Shown here in pieces: positions 8,118-18,329 of a DNA stretch of 64,000 bases. How positions within the stretch are numbered: position 1 is the first letter of the stretch; every line of letters begins with the position of its first letter. The position numbers were made by a program, and so were the translations under genes. Source of the stretch: Coriobacteriia bacterium (lineage in GTDB: Bacteria > Actinomycetota > Coriobacteriia > WRKU01 > JAENWW01); NCBI GenBank assembly GCA_016649875.1, contig JAENWW010000001.1, forward strand, positions 1 to 64,000. The letters run 5' to 3'. The notes below the pieces were generated by a model. It was not told the origin of the DNA, ran no database searches, and saw only the letters and a program-made list of their open reading frames with translations.

Positions 8118-9179
8118 CTAATCCTCCATCTTTACATCGAGGGCATCTCTGACACCGTCGCCCAGGAGGGTGAATGCAAGCACGGTAAGCAAAATCGCAA
8201 GCCCGGGGAATAAAACCATTGCCGGATGATCGGTCAAATTCATACGACCGTCATCAATCATGCGACCCCATGAAACGGTCGGCGGTTGAATGCCTATCCC
8301 TAAAAAGGAAAGTGCCGATTCCGTCAGAATCGCACCGCCGACACCCATGGTCGCATAGACGACGGCAGGCGCGATGGCGTTCGGCAAAATATGCTTGAAC
8401 ATCAAGCGTGCGTTCGATGCGCCGAGCGCGCGCCCGGCAGCGACATAGTCGTTTTCTTTCACCGAAAGTACCGAACTTCTGAAAAGTCGCGCAAAAGTCG
8501 ACCAGCCGAGCAAACCGATGACCGCAATTACCACCGGCACTCCCTTATATTGGCTGGGAAGCACCGACATGACCAAAATTGCAAACAATATATACGGAAA
8601 CGCGAGGAAGATATCGGTGATTCTCATAATAATCGCATCGACGGCTTTGCCGTAAAACCCTGAAATCGCTCCGAGGAAAACACCTATTGAAAGAGAGATC
8701 AACGTCGCGAATATACCGACGGTCAAAGATACGCGTGCACCGTAAATGACCCGTCCGAATATATCTCGGCCCATGTCATCGGTACCGAACCAGTGCGCGA
8801 AGCTCGGTGAGGCGAAACGATGGGTCATCGCAAGCTGGGTATTGATTATCGTCGGGTCTCCGAATAATTTCGGCACCCAGAGCTTTGCGGCAATCGCTGC
8901 GAGGGCAACGACGATAATCCAAATCAGCGAAAACATCGCCAACTTATTTTTCGAGAGCCTTCTAAAAGCATCCCCCCATAAAGTACGGGTTTTGCGATCG
9001 ATCGAAGCATCGAGAAGCTCACGGGGCGAATCGGAGTTGCCTTGAGAAATACGATTCCCCGACGGGCCGTTTTTCTCAATATTGGATTGACTTATGCTCG
9101 ACTGTTCCTTTTGGGCACGATACTCATGCTTGATTTCGCTCTCGTCCCTATTTGATTTATCGTGTATTTCGTTATCCAT
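8118..9179 (-). CDS. oppC: Peptide ABC importer permease OppC/DppC
   Basis: A 353-residue inner-membrane permease. The first helix is at about 80-103, then the periplasmic segment, then the transport domain with EAA loop 'AAGRALGASNARLMFKHILPN', which contacts the ATPases. The N-terminal 75 residues are unusually long, hydrophilic and rich in Ser, Asn, Lys and Glu compared with common OppC proteins. The gene lies between oppB and oppD with four- to five-base spacers. Confidence 0.94.
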   Translation of the reverse strand: MDNEIHDKSNRDESEIKHEYRAQKEQSSISQSNIEKNGPSGNRISQGNSDSPRELLDASIDRKTRTLWGDAFRRLSKNKLAMFSLIWIIVVALAAIAAKLWVPKLFGDPTIINTQLAMTHRFASPSFAHWFGTDDMGRDIFGRVIYGARVSLTVGIFATLISLSIGVFLGAISGFYGKAVDAIIMRITDIFLAFPYILFAILVMSVLPSQYKGVPVVIAVIGLLGWSTFARLFRSSVLSVKENDYVAAGRALGASNARLMFKHILPNAIAPAVVYATMGVGGAILTESALSFLGIGIQPPTVSWGRMIDDGRMNLTDHPAMVLFPGLAILLTVLAFTLLGDGVRDALDVKMED

Positions 9180-9182
9180 AAA

Positions 9183-10154
9183 TTATTCCTCCGATCCACC
9201 GAAACGAATCCTTGGATCAAGGAATGCATAGCTGATATCGACAAGTAGATTGATAATCATGACGGCGAACAGGATTACTGTCACACAGCCGATGACCACC
9301 TGAAAATCTCGAGCCATGATAGCCCGATAAACCGTAAAGCCGATTCCCGGCCAGTTGAAAACCGTCTCGGTGAGCACGGCGCCGGCAAGCATCGCCCCGA
9401 AGTCGAGGCCGATGAAGGTGACGACGGGAATGAGCGCGTTTTTCATTTCGTGGTGAAAAAGAATTTGTCGTCCGCTCAGGCCCTTCGCCTTGGCGGTGCG
9501 GATATAATCCATCCCCATGACTTCAATGAGCTGACTTCGCATGATGCGAGCACCATAGGCAGTGGAGACCGCCGCCAGAGTGATTCCGGGAAGAATGTAG
9601 TATTCCCATGTGGGAAGAGCTCCCGAGGCACCGGATATAGGTAGATAAAACGCACCGCCTGTTTGCTGTTTGAGGTAAATTCCGAAGAAGTACTGCAAAA
9701 GCAAACCGAGCCAAAACACCGGCAGCGATACGGATATCGACGTAGCCAGCGTTACTAATATATCGAGAAAGGTTCTCTGCTTGAGCGCCGATATGACACC
9801 GGCACATATACCGATCACTATCTCAATGGCGATTGCAACAAGTGCGAGATTCAAAGTGAAGGGGTATTTTTCCAATATTATATCTGAGACTTCGCGGCCC
9901 GTTGAGATCGAAACGCCCAAATCACCTTTGGTCAATTTAACGAGATAGTCGCCGTATTGAATGTACCACGGCCTGTTGAGGCCGTAGTCTTGTTCGATTT
10001 GCTTGCGCAGCTCCGGCGTTACGTGCTTTTCTCCGACTTTCATTTGAACCGGGTCGGATCCGGGCATATAGTTTGCAACCAAAAAGAGAATCAGTGTTAC
10101 CCCGAAAAACACCGGAATAAACTGCAAAATCCTCTTAATAATATATTTGAGCAT
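9183..10154 (-). CDS. oppB: Peptide ABC importer permease OppB/DppB
   Basis: A 323-residue permease with the family's N-terminal 'MLKYIIKRILQFIPVFFGVTLILFL' helix and EAA loop 'TAKAKGLSGRQILFHHEMKNALIPV'. The start was placed at the methionine of MLKYIIKR because it matches the family and has AAGGA upstream. A longer reading frame would begin inside the intergenic hairpin. It is separated from oppA by that hairpin. Confidence 0.94.
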   Translation of the reverse strand: MLKYIIKRILQFIPVFFGVTLILFLVANYMPGSDPVQMKVGEKHVTPELRKQIEQDYGLNRPWYIQYGDYLVKLTKGDLGVSISTGREVSDIILEKYPFTLNLALVAIAIEIVIGICAGVISALKQRTFLDILVTLATSISVSLPVFWLGLLLQYFFGIYLKQQTGGAFYLPISGASGALPTWEYYILPGITLAAVSTAYGARIMRSQLIEVMGMDYIRTAKAKGLSGRQILFHHEMKNALIPVVTFIGLDFGAMLAGAVLTETVFNWPGIGFTVYRAIMARDFQVVIGCVTVILFAVMIINLLVDISYAFLDPRIRFGGSEE

Positions 10155-10178
10155 GAAAGAATAATCCTTTAAGGCCAC

Positions 10179-10216
10179 ATAAGGGGGCGGCGCGCCTACG
10201 TGCGCCACCCCCTTAT
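10179..10216 (-). other. oppA-oppB intergenic hairpin
   Basis: ATAAGGGGG pairs with CCCCCTTAT, then a C/A mismatch, then GGCGC/GCGCC around an eight-base loop. It begins 18 bases after the oppA stop and no U-run follows. This suggests an RNA-stabilising or processing hairpin, or partial attenuation, rather than a full terminator. Confidence 0.7.
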
Positions 10217-10233
10217 GCTCGCAACAGGGACAA

Positions 10234-11934
10234 CTACTTGCCTGGGGTAATCCAGACCTTGCTGAAGTTGCCCAAATACATAGCGTCGAACGTAAAGTCG
10301 TTGAGACGCGCAGAAGCTACATGATGATGCCTGTAGAACATGATAGGCGCAACCGGATTGGCTGCACCGATCGTCTTGTTAATAGCTTGAAGCTTAGTCA
10401 AACGAGCGGCATCGTCGGTAATTTTCTCGGCATCTGAAATCGCCGTGTCGACGGATGTGTTCTTGTAGTAAGCCTTGTTGTCGCCTGACTTGGAGTTGAA
10501 GACAGGATAGAGGAAGTTGTACTCAATCGGATAGTCCGCAACCCAGCCGAGACGGCCGAGGTCATAGTTCTTGGCGTCGAGCTGCTTGAGATAGGTCGGG
10601 AAATCAGCTGAATCGAACGTGGTATTGATTCCGATCGCCTTCAAGTCAGCTTGGATGAGCTCCATGACCTTCTCGTGACCGCCGTCGCTGTTAAACGAAA
10701 GCCTCACCGTGGGAAGGCCTTTTCCGCCGGGATATCCCGCGTCGATGAGAGCTTGCTTTGCAGCAGCGATATCGTACTTGGAATCCGTCCACGTGTCCTT
10801 TTCATAGCCGGCGATTCCCGGAGGAACGATGCCGTCTGCGGGCTCACGAGTACCCTCGAATACGATATCGCAAATCGCCTGACGGTTGATTGCGAGAGTA
10901 ATCGCCTTGCGGAGATTCTCATTCTTGAAATACTTGTTCTCGTTGTTCATCAAGAGATAATAAACCGAGGTCTCCCCTCCGAGCAATACTTGTGCATTCG
11001 GGTTCGCGGTATAACCGTTCTTCGAAGTACCGTACTTGGACTCGGCGTCTTTAATCTTGCCCGCGCCGATTTGTGTGAAGTCGAGGTTTCCGGCTTCGAA
11101 CTCGGTGTATGCGGTCTCGGGATCTTTGAAGATATTGAAATCTACACCATCGAGATAAGGTGCGGTGCCGTAATAGGTATCATTACGAACGGTCTTGATG
11201 TACTGATCATGCTTCCATGGCTCCGCCATCTTGAACGGACCGTTTCCGACGGGCATATCGCCGAAGGCGACATTCTTGCCGTTATACGTCACGCCATTCT
11301 CGACGGCCTTTTGTGGTGTAGGTCCGAGGGAAGGATGCGTAACGACATAGGCGAAGTCAGCAAACGACTGAGAAAGAGTTACCTGCAAAGTGTAGTCATC
11401 TACAGCCTTGAGGCCTGAAAGCTCCGTCGACTTTCCTGACTGAACGGCATCATAACCCTGGATGAAACCGAGGTGATAGGAAATAACCGAAGGGTCCGAT
11501 TTTCCCGTCAGAGTGTTCTTGGCGCTGGGGTTGGCGATACGGTTCCAAGAATAGATGAAGTCCTTGGCGGTGACAGTCGTACCGTCGGAGAACTTATCCT
11601 TTGGATTCAACTTGAATGTCCAAACGGTAGCATCTGCGTTTTTGCTCCATGAAGATGCAGCAGCAGGCAAAAGCTTGCTCGAATCCAAACTGTCAACGGT
11701 GATCAAGCTGTCAGAGATAGCTTGAACGACCTGCATACCTTCGGTCTCTTGGCAGTTATAAGAATCTATGTATGCCGGTTCGCCGATATAGAACGACATA
11801 GTGCCACCCTTTACGGGTGTTGTGGTAGCGCTACCGCTCGTGCTACCGGTGGTAGCCTTTTCCCCGCACCCCGCGAGAGAAAAGACCATGACAACTGCAA
11901 CCGCAAGAATTAAAAATACATTTCTCTTACGCAC
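10234..11934 (-). CDS. oppA: Peptide ABC importer substrate-binding lipoprotein OppA-like
   Basis: A 566-residue extracytoplasmic binding protein of the SBP family 5. A lipoprotein signal peptide ends in the lipobox SLAGC with Cys23 as lipidation site, followed by a Ser/Thr/Gly linker and the large peptide-binding body ('YIDSYNCQETEGMQVVQAISDSL', 'DKFSDGTTVTAKDFIYSWNR'). It delivers peptides to OppBC. It starts at GTG behind GGGAGG. First gene of the transporter operon. Confidence 0.94.
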   Translation of the reverse strand: MRKRNVFLILAVAVVMVFSLAGCGEKATTGSTSGSATTTPVKGGTMSFYIGEPAYIDSYNCQETEGMQVVQAISDSLITVDSLDSSKLLPAAASSWSKNADATVWTFKLNPKDKFSDGTTVTAKDFIYSWNRIANPSAKNTLTGKSDPSVISYHLGFIQGYDAVQSGKSTELSGLKAVDDYTLQVTLSQSFADFAYVVTHPSLGPTPQKAVENGVTYNGKNVAFGDMPVGNGPFKMAEPWKHDQYIKTVRNDTYYGTAPYLDGVDFNIFKDPETAYTEFEAGNLDFTQIGAGKIKDAESKYGTSKNGYTANPNAQVLLGGETSVYYLLMNNENKYFKNENLRKAITLAINRQAICDIVFEGTREPADGIVPPGIAGYEKDTWTDSKYDIAAAKQALIDAGYPGGKGLPTVRLSFNSDGGHEKVMELIQADLKAIGINTTFDSADFPTYLKQLDAKNYDLGRLGWVADYPIEYNFLYPVFNSKSGDNKAYYKNTSVDTAISDAEKITDDAARLTKLQAINKTIGAANPVAPIMFYRHHHVASARLNDFTFDAMYLGNFSKVWITPGK

Positions 11935-12046
11935 AATTGCCTCCCTTCTTCCAACTCACCGAGTCGCTTCTATTGAAGCGGCTTTTTAGTTAAACCAGCC
12001 CCTTGCCGGTTTTTCACAACTTTGATTCGCTTATCAGCTCAAAGCT

Positions 12047-12286
12047 TCAGCGTTTCGGCCAGATGAGCATGAAAACGATAAGCGACGCTATGAATACGAC
12101 CGCTGATGCAATGGTGATGCGGTCGAGATTCTTCTCAATGATTCCCGTGCCGACAGAAGTCTGCATTCCTCCGCCGAATGTCTCGGAGAGACCTGTTCCC
12201 TTGCCTGAATGGACCAAGACTAAAACGATGAGGGCGATTGCAGAAAGTGCCCATACGATTGTCGTGATGATGAGTAGTGGACTCAC
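12047..12286 (-). CDS. secG: Preprotein translocase subunit SecG
   Basis: A 79-residue SecG with two membrane helices (about 4-24 and 55-75) and the conserved glycine-rich loop 'GKGTGLSETFGGGMQTSVG' between them. It assists SecYE-dependent export. Location after the glycolytic genes is typical of Gram-positive bacteria. It follows gpmI by 64 bp. Confidence 0.93.
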   Translation of the reverse strand: MSPLLIITTIVWALSAIALIVLVLVHSGKGTGLSETFGGGMQTSVGTGIIEKNLDRITIASAVVFIASLIVFMLIWPKR

Positions 12287-12350
12287 GTTAAATCTCCTTT
12301 TATAACTCTCACAGTAATTTCATATTTCGTTCACTTCAATAATATCCGTA

Positions 12351-13910
12351 TCAGTATACCACCAAGTTCTTTCCCGTCCACGCTGAAGGAGCAGGTATTT
12401 TCAAAAGAAAAAGTATCGTCGGAGCGATGTCGCTCAGCACGCCGTTTTTCACCATTGCTGCATGCGCGCCGACCGCGATGAAGGGGACGGGATTGCACGT
12501 GTGTGCCGTACAAGGCGAGGTCCCGCCGTCGTAAAGCATGTGCTCACAGTTCCCGTGATCCGCCGTTATCAGAGATGCGCCGCAAACGTTCAGCATCGCT
12601 TCGACGACGCGTCCGACTTGCGTGTCGACCGTCTCAATCGCCGCCACAGCCGCGTCGAAATCTCCCGTGTGCCCGACCATGTCTCCATTCGCAAAGTTGA
12701 CGACATAAAAATCCGCTTCGCGAGCATTGATCGCTTTGACTAAATCATCGCCCACCTCGGCCGCACTCATCTCCGGTTGCATGTCATAAGTCGCAACTTT
12801 CGGGCTGGCGACGAGAACTCTCTCTTCATTGTCCTTTTGAGGCTCGACTCCCCCGTTGAAAAAGAACGTAACGTGCGCATATTTTTCGGTCTCCGCAATA
12901 TGCAGTTGGCGCAAACCGTGCGCAGCCAGCACATCCGCCAAGACATCCGGAAGCTCTTCCTTGGGAAAAGCGACGAGCGCCGAAATGGTCGGATCGTACT
13001 GAGTGAGACACACAAAAGTCGTCTCGACGGTTTTTTCTCGGATGAACCCATCGAAATCGGAATCGACGAACGCCCTTGTAATCTCACGGGCCCGATCTGA
13101 CCTGAAATTGAAGAAGATGACCGTGTCGCCGTCGGCAATCGGGTTTTCGGCCAGCACGGTGGGCTCGACGAACTCATCGTAAATGCCGTCGCGATAGGAT
13201 TCCTCGATGGCAGAGAGCGCATCGGTTCCGTAGACTCCTTCACCGAGAACGAGGGCATTATACGCCCGTTCCACGCGATCGAAACGCTTATCGCGATCCA
13301 TTGCGTAGTAGCGTCCGATAACCGTCGCAATCTTTCCAACGCCGATTTCATCGATATGATCTTCGAGATCTCGAAGATATCCCTTTCCGCTTTGCGGCGC
13401 GGTATCCCGCCCGTCCATGAAACAATGGATTGCGACGTCTCGGGCGGAGAGCGATTTTGCGAGTTCGAGTAGTGCATACAGGTGCTTGTCGCTCGAATGC
13501 ACTCCTCCATCGGAGAGCAATCCCATGAAATGAACGGTTTTCCCTCTTTCTACAGCGGCTTCTATCGCGCATACGAGGACTTCGTTTTTGAAGAACGAAC
13601 CATCCTCGATTGCTTTGTCGATCCGCGTGAGTTCTTGGTAGACCACTCTACCGGCGCCGATATTGAGATGCCCCACCTCGGAGTTCCCCATTTGGCCTTG
13701 CGGGAGACCGACGGCCGATCCCGAGGCCTCGAGCTGTGAATGAGGCCAAGTCTTAACCAAAGCATCGAGCACGGGGGTATGCGCCTTCGCCACTGCATTG
13801 CCCGATTCGTGCGTCGTCTTGACGCCGTAGGCGAGCCCGTCCATGATGATCAGACAGACGGGAGCGGTGCTCCCGTGTTTCAATTCCATTTCACTTGTAT
13901 CCCTAGTCAT
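12351..13910 (-). CDS. gpmI: 2,3-bisphosphoglycerate-independent phosphoglycerate mutase
   Basis: A 519-residue Mn-dependent enzyme that interconverts 3- and 2-phosphoglycerate. It has the metal site 'LIIMDG' (Asp24), catalytic Ser77 in 'MGNSEVGHLNIGAG', and the C-terminal metal ligands in 'TADHGNCEHM'. The length matches the family. A start at the eighth codon (ATG behind AGGG) is equally plausible. It lies three bases after tpiA, in a glycolytic string gapA-pgk-tpiA-gpmI. Confidence 0.95.
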   Translation of the reverse strand: MTRDTSEMELKHGSTAPVCLIIMDGLAYGVKTTHESGNAVAKAHTPVLDALVKTWPHSQLEASGSAVGLPQGQMGNSEVGHLNIGAGRVVYQELTRIDKAIEDGSFFKNEVLVCAIEAAVERGKTVHFMGLLSDGGVHSSDKHLYALLELAKSLSARDVAIHCFMDGRDTAPQSGKGYLRDLEDHIDEIGVGKIATVIGRYYAMDRDKRFDRVERAYNALVLGEGVYGTDALSAIEESYRDGIYDEFVEPTVLAENPIADGDTVIFFNFRSDRAREITRAFVDSDFDGFIREKTVETTFVCLTQYDPTISALVAFPKEELPDVLADVLAAHGLRQLHIAETEKYAHVTFFFNGGVEPQKDNEERVLVASPKVATYDMQPEMSAAEVGDDLVKAINAREADFYVVNFANGDMVGHTGDFDAAVAAIETVDTQVGRVVEAMLNVCGASLITADHGNCEHMLYDGGTSPCTAHTCNPVPFIAVGAHAAMVKNGVLSDIAPTILFLLKIPAPSAWTGKNLVVY

Positions 13911-13913
13911 CGA

Positions 13914-14684
13914 TTATCTTGCCGCCGCTTTGATAATCTCACTGAACGCATCCACCGTAAGCGATGCGCCTCCGACCAGTGCACCGTCGATGTCGTTTTC
14001 GGCAAAAAAGAATGCGGCGTTTTCCGGCTTGACCGACCCTCCGTAAAGCACACGGACATCATCGGCAATAGCCTGGTTGAATTCATGAGCGATTACCGAT
14101 CTGATGGCGGCGCACACTTCTTGTGCCATTTCCGGTGTCGCAGTGCGTCCGGTTCCAATCGCCCAAATCGGTTCATATGCGACGATGAGTTTATGCGCGT
14201 GCACCGGAGAAAGACCTTGGACGGCTTCAGCGATTTGGGCACTGATGACGTCGACGGTCTTACCTTCCTCGCGGAGTGCAAGCGTTTCGCCGCAGCAGAG
14301 AATGGCCGTCATCCCGTGTTCGAAAACCGCTTTGAGCTTACGGTTGACAATCGTATCGGTCTCGTTGAAAAATTCACGACGCTCGGAGTGCCCCACTATG
14401 ACATAGTCGACGCGAAGATCCTCGAGCATACGCGGAGAAATCTCGCCGGTATAGGCACCCTCGTCTTCCCAAAACATATCTTGCGCAGAAAGTCCGATGG
14501 GAACCCTATCGAACTCGATTACGTTCGATACGCTGTGCAGCGCAGTGAACGGAGGCGCAACGACGACCTCGACTTTATTCTCATGGTCCTCCGCGATAAA
14601 CTCGAGTTTTTGGACCAAAACCACGGCTTCACCAGCCGTTTTGTGCATTTTCCAGTTACCTGCAACCATCGGCTTTCGAGACAT
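13914..14684 (-). CDS. tpiA: Triosephosphate isomerase
   Basis: A 256-residue TIM barrel interconverting dihydroxyacetone phosphate and glyceraldehyde 3-phosphate. Catalytic residues are all visible: Asn10 and Lys12 in 'GNWKMHK', His99 in 'VIVGHSERR', and Glu171 in 'AYEPIWAIGTG'. It lies between pgk and gpmI. Confidence 0.97.
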   Translation of the reverse strand: MSRKPMVAGNWKMHKTAGEAVVLVQKLEFIAEDHENKVEVVVAPPFTALHSVSNVIEFDRVPIGLSAQDMFWEDEGAYTGEISPRMLEDLRVDYVIVGHSERREFFNETDTIVNRKLKAVFEHGMTAILCCGETLALREEGKTVDVISAQIAEAVQGLSPVHAHKLIVAYEPIWAIGTGRTATPEMAQEVCAAIRSVIAHEFNQAIADDVRVLYGGSVKPENAAFFFAENDIDGALVGGASLTVDAFSEIIKAAAR

Positions 14685-14745
14685 GACAACGCTCCTTACT
14701 CATGTAAAACCTATCGGCACGTTCAACTCGTTTCATCACTGCAAC

Positions 14746-15933
14746 CTATGCATCGAGAAGTGCTTCGACTCCCGGCAGTGGGGCGCCCTCGAGCAATTTC
14801 ATCGATGCGCCGCCGCCGGTCGACACGAACGTCACACGATCTTCCAAGTGGAATTTCTTGACTGCTGCGACGGAATCGCCGCCGCCGATGACTGAGACCG
14901 CACGATTGTTACGAGCAACCGCTTCGGCTACCTCGCGCGTTCCGGTCTCGTAAGATTTCATCTCGAAAACACCCATCGGTCCGTTCCAAAATATTGTTTT
15001 CGCCATGGCGATCTCCGACTTGAAGAGTTCGCATGTCGCCGGTCCGATATCGAGACCCATCATATCGTCGGGGATCTCTTCCCTGCCGACGACCCGTGTG
15101 TTCGCATCTTCGGCGAAAGCGTCGGCGACTATGAAATCGATGGGCAGGACGAGTTCACAACCGGATTTCTTGGCCTTTTGCAGAGTAATCTTCGCCGATT
15201 CGATCCAGTCCTCTTCGACAATCGAAGTGCCGATTCCCAGGCCTTTCGCGGCAAGAAAAGTAAACGCCATCCCGCCTCCGATGAGTAAAACGTCGACGAC
15301 ATCGATGAGCCTGTCTATAACGCCGAATTTATCCGAAACTTTCGAGCCGCCCAAAATTGCAACGAACGGTTTCTCGGGTTCGGACAGCATGGAAGAGAGA
15401 GTCTGGACCTCACGAGCCAGTAAAAGCCCCGCATACGAGGGAAGATACTCGGCGACGCCGGCGGTCGACGCATGGGCTCGATGGGCGGCTCCGAATGCAT
15501 CGTTGACATAGATATCGGCCAGTTGACTGAGTTTTCGCGCGAATTCCACATCGTTTTTTTCCTCTCCGGCGTGGAAACGCACGTTTTCGAGCATGATGAT
15601 TTCACCGTCGACCATTCTCTCGACGGCGTCGAATGCTTTTTGATTGATCGTTCCTTCGACGAAGACGACATTGCGTCCGAGGAGACGCTCAAGACTTCTG
15701 CGAACGGGACGAAGGGAATACTTCGGATTCGGCTCGCCTTTCGGCCTACCGAGATGGCTGACTACAATGACTTTTGCACCGTGATCGACGAGATAGCGCA
15801 AGGTCGGTAGCGCGGCGCGAATGCGCGTGTCGTCCAAAACGGAGCCTTCTTGAAGCGGCACGTTGAAATCGACGCGTACCAAGACGCGCTTGCCTTTCAC
15901 ATCGACGTCTTTGACGGTCTGCTTATTGAACAT
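14746..15933 (-). CDS. pgk: Phosphoglycerate kinase
   Basis: A 395-residue two-domain enzyme transferring phosphate from 1,3-bisphosphoglycerate to ADP. Seen are the N-terminal signature 'KRVLVRVDFNVPL', 'VSHLGRPKG', the hinge, the nucleotide-binding 'ILGGSKVSDK', and the C-terminal 'IGGGDSVAAVKKF' plus 'VSTGGGASMKLLEG'. It lies downstream of gapA with a terminator between them. Confidence 0.97.
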   Translation of the reverse strand: MFNKQTVKDVDVKGKRVLVRVDFNVPLQEGSVLDDTRIRAALPTLRYLVDHGAKVIVVSHLGRPKGEPNPKYSLRPVRRSLERLLGRNVVFVEGTINQKAFDAVERMVDGEIIMLENVRFHAGEEKNDVEFARKLSQLADIYVNDAFGAAHRAHASTAGVAEYLPSYAGLLLAREVQTLSSMLSEPEKPFVAILGGSKVSDKFGVIDRLIDVVDVLLIGGGMAFTFLAAKGLGIGTSIVEEDWIESAKITLQKAKKSGCELVLPIDFIVADAFAEDANTRVVGREEIPDDMMGLDIGPATCELFKSEIAMAKTIFWNGPMGVFEMKSYETGTREVAEAVARNNRAVSVIGGGDSVAAVKKFHLEDRVTFVSTGGGASMKLLEGAPLPGVEALLDA

Positions 15934-16094
15934 GTACGCAAGCCTTTCCCTCGTGGTTTTTACCGTTCCATTTTAGCACTCAACCACGCCTCTGTTTGGG
16001 GATCAGACGTTCGGACGACTTTGCGCGTATCGCCACGCGTTCCCCTCGTCACGCCGCTTGGAACACCGGACACGTTCGAATCGGTATACCACCA

Positions 16095-16144
16095 CAAAAA
16101 AGAGCCTCTAAGGTAAGGAAAAGTTCCTTCTTAGAGACTCTTAA
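16095..16144 (-). terminator. Terminator between gapA and pgk
   Basis: A long imperfect stem (16100-16120 with 16124-16142, core AGAGNCTCTAAG) is followed by a T-run on the minus strand. It would reduce read-through from gapA, giving gapA higher expression than pgk. The rest of the 15934-16209 gap shows no gene. Confidence 0.75.
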
Positions 16145-16209
16145 GAATGCGTTTCGACGCGTCGACGAATATCTGAAACCGATTTCGCGCGAGGAGTCGA
16201 ATGATCGCC

Positions 16210-17244
<1,035 letters not shown>

Positions 17245-17355
17245 TCACTCGACCGCAACGGATGTAAGAAGGCGCCTTCGAAAAAACCGCGCCTTCACCG
17301 TGCTTTTCCATGTTACGACAAAAAAGTGATTTCATCTACCGCAATAACGGCATCG

Positions 17356-17391
17356 TTTCGCACGCGCGCGGCATTTCACACGCGCACGGCA
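17356..17391. repeat. Tandem 18-bp GC-rich repeat between whiA and gapA
   Basis: Two adjacent 18-bp units, TTTCGCACGCGCGCGGCA and TTTCACACGCGCACGGCA, match at 16 of 18 positions and lie just after the whiA stop. Function unknown; chance duplication cannot be excluded. Confidence 0.5.
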
Positions 17392-17399
17392 TGACGGGC

Positions 17400-18329
17400 C
17401 TATTTCGACAGCGACTGAGCCGTCTCTTCGATGCGCCGGACACGATGGTTCACCGCTGATTTCGACAGAGGAGGCTTTGCCGCCTCTCCGAGTTCGCGCA
17501 AAGAAAGCTCGGGGTTGGCGAGTCGTAATTCTGCGAACTCTCGCAAGGCACGGGGAAGACTGTCCAGACCGACATGTTCCTCGATGATACGTATCGATTC
17601 TATTTGCGAGAGCGCGGCGTCGGTTGCCTTCATCTGGTTGGCGACTTCTGCATTCACCCGACGATTCACATCGTTGCGCACCGATTTGTACACACGGACG
17701 TCTTCCGCGCGCAAGAGCGCATTATGCGCTCCGACCAATGCGAGAAAATCGATGATCGGCTCGGTTCCCTTCATGTATACCGTCCAGCCGCTTCTGCGAG
17801 GAATGATTTTCGGCTCGATATCGAAGCGTTGCATCAGTGCCAAAATATCATCTCCGAGCTGTTCGGAGTGGACGCTTATTTCAAAATGAAAATCCCCTTT
17901 GGGGTCGGCGATGAAGCCTGCAGCCAGAAAGGCACCGCGCAAATACGCAATCGCACACCCGTCGTTCGGCACCAACGCGGGCAAGACGCCCCAGTAGGGA
18001 TTCGCTCCGCCCATCATTCCCAGCTCATCGAGAACTTTTGTGAGTGCCGATTGAGCGGGAAAAGTTATCAGGTAATTGTTGGTCTTGTGAAGTACGTTCC
18101 TCCGAGGCGTGAACTCCGTTTTAAGACCGTACACATTATGGGCGAGCGTAATTATCTTTCGCGCGACCGGAGCATTTTCCGTCGCGACTTCCACGCGGTA
18201 ATGCCCGCTTCTGCTCCCCCCGAGCGTACCTTCGAGATGCACGAGCGCGGCCAACTCGGCTTTGCAACACTCGCTCTTACTCTCGAGTATGCGCGCCAGC
18301 TCATCTCGCACCTCTGCGGTAAACGACAT
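17400..18329 (-). CDS. whiA: DNA-binding protein WhiA
   Basis: A 309-residue WhiA: an N-terminal LAGLIDADG-like domain ('LAYLRGAFLAAGFIADPKGDFHFEI') and a C-terminal helix-turn-helix ('LSLRELGEAAKPPLSKSAVNHRVRRI'). In Streptomyces it works with WhiB in sporulation-linked division; in non-sporulating Gram-positives it influences division and chromosome segregation. Its ATG immediately follows the yvcK stop. Confidence 0.95.
   Translation of the reverse strand: MSFTAEVRDELARILESKSECCKAELAALVHLEGTLGGSRSGHYRVEVATENAPVARKIITLAHNVYGLKTEFTPRRNVLHKTNNYLITFPAQSALTKVLDELGMMGGANPYWGVLPALVPNDGCAIAYLRGAFLAAGFIADPKGDFHFEISVHSEQLGDDILALMQRFDIEPKIIPRRSGWTVYMKGTEPIIDFLALVGAHNALLRAEDVRVYKSVRNDVNRRVNAEVANQMKATDAALSQIESIRIIEEHVGLDSLPRALREFAELRLANPELSLRELGEAAKPPLSKSAVNHRVRRIEETAQSLSK

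Noticed and set aside
11956..11986. Hairpin CGCTTC/GAAGCG with T5 between oppA and secG
   Set aside because: The T-run is on the plus strand, where no gene ends, so terminator function for secG is not supported.
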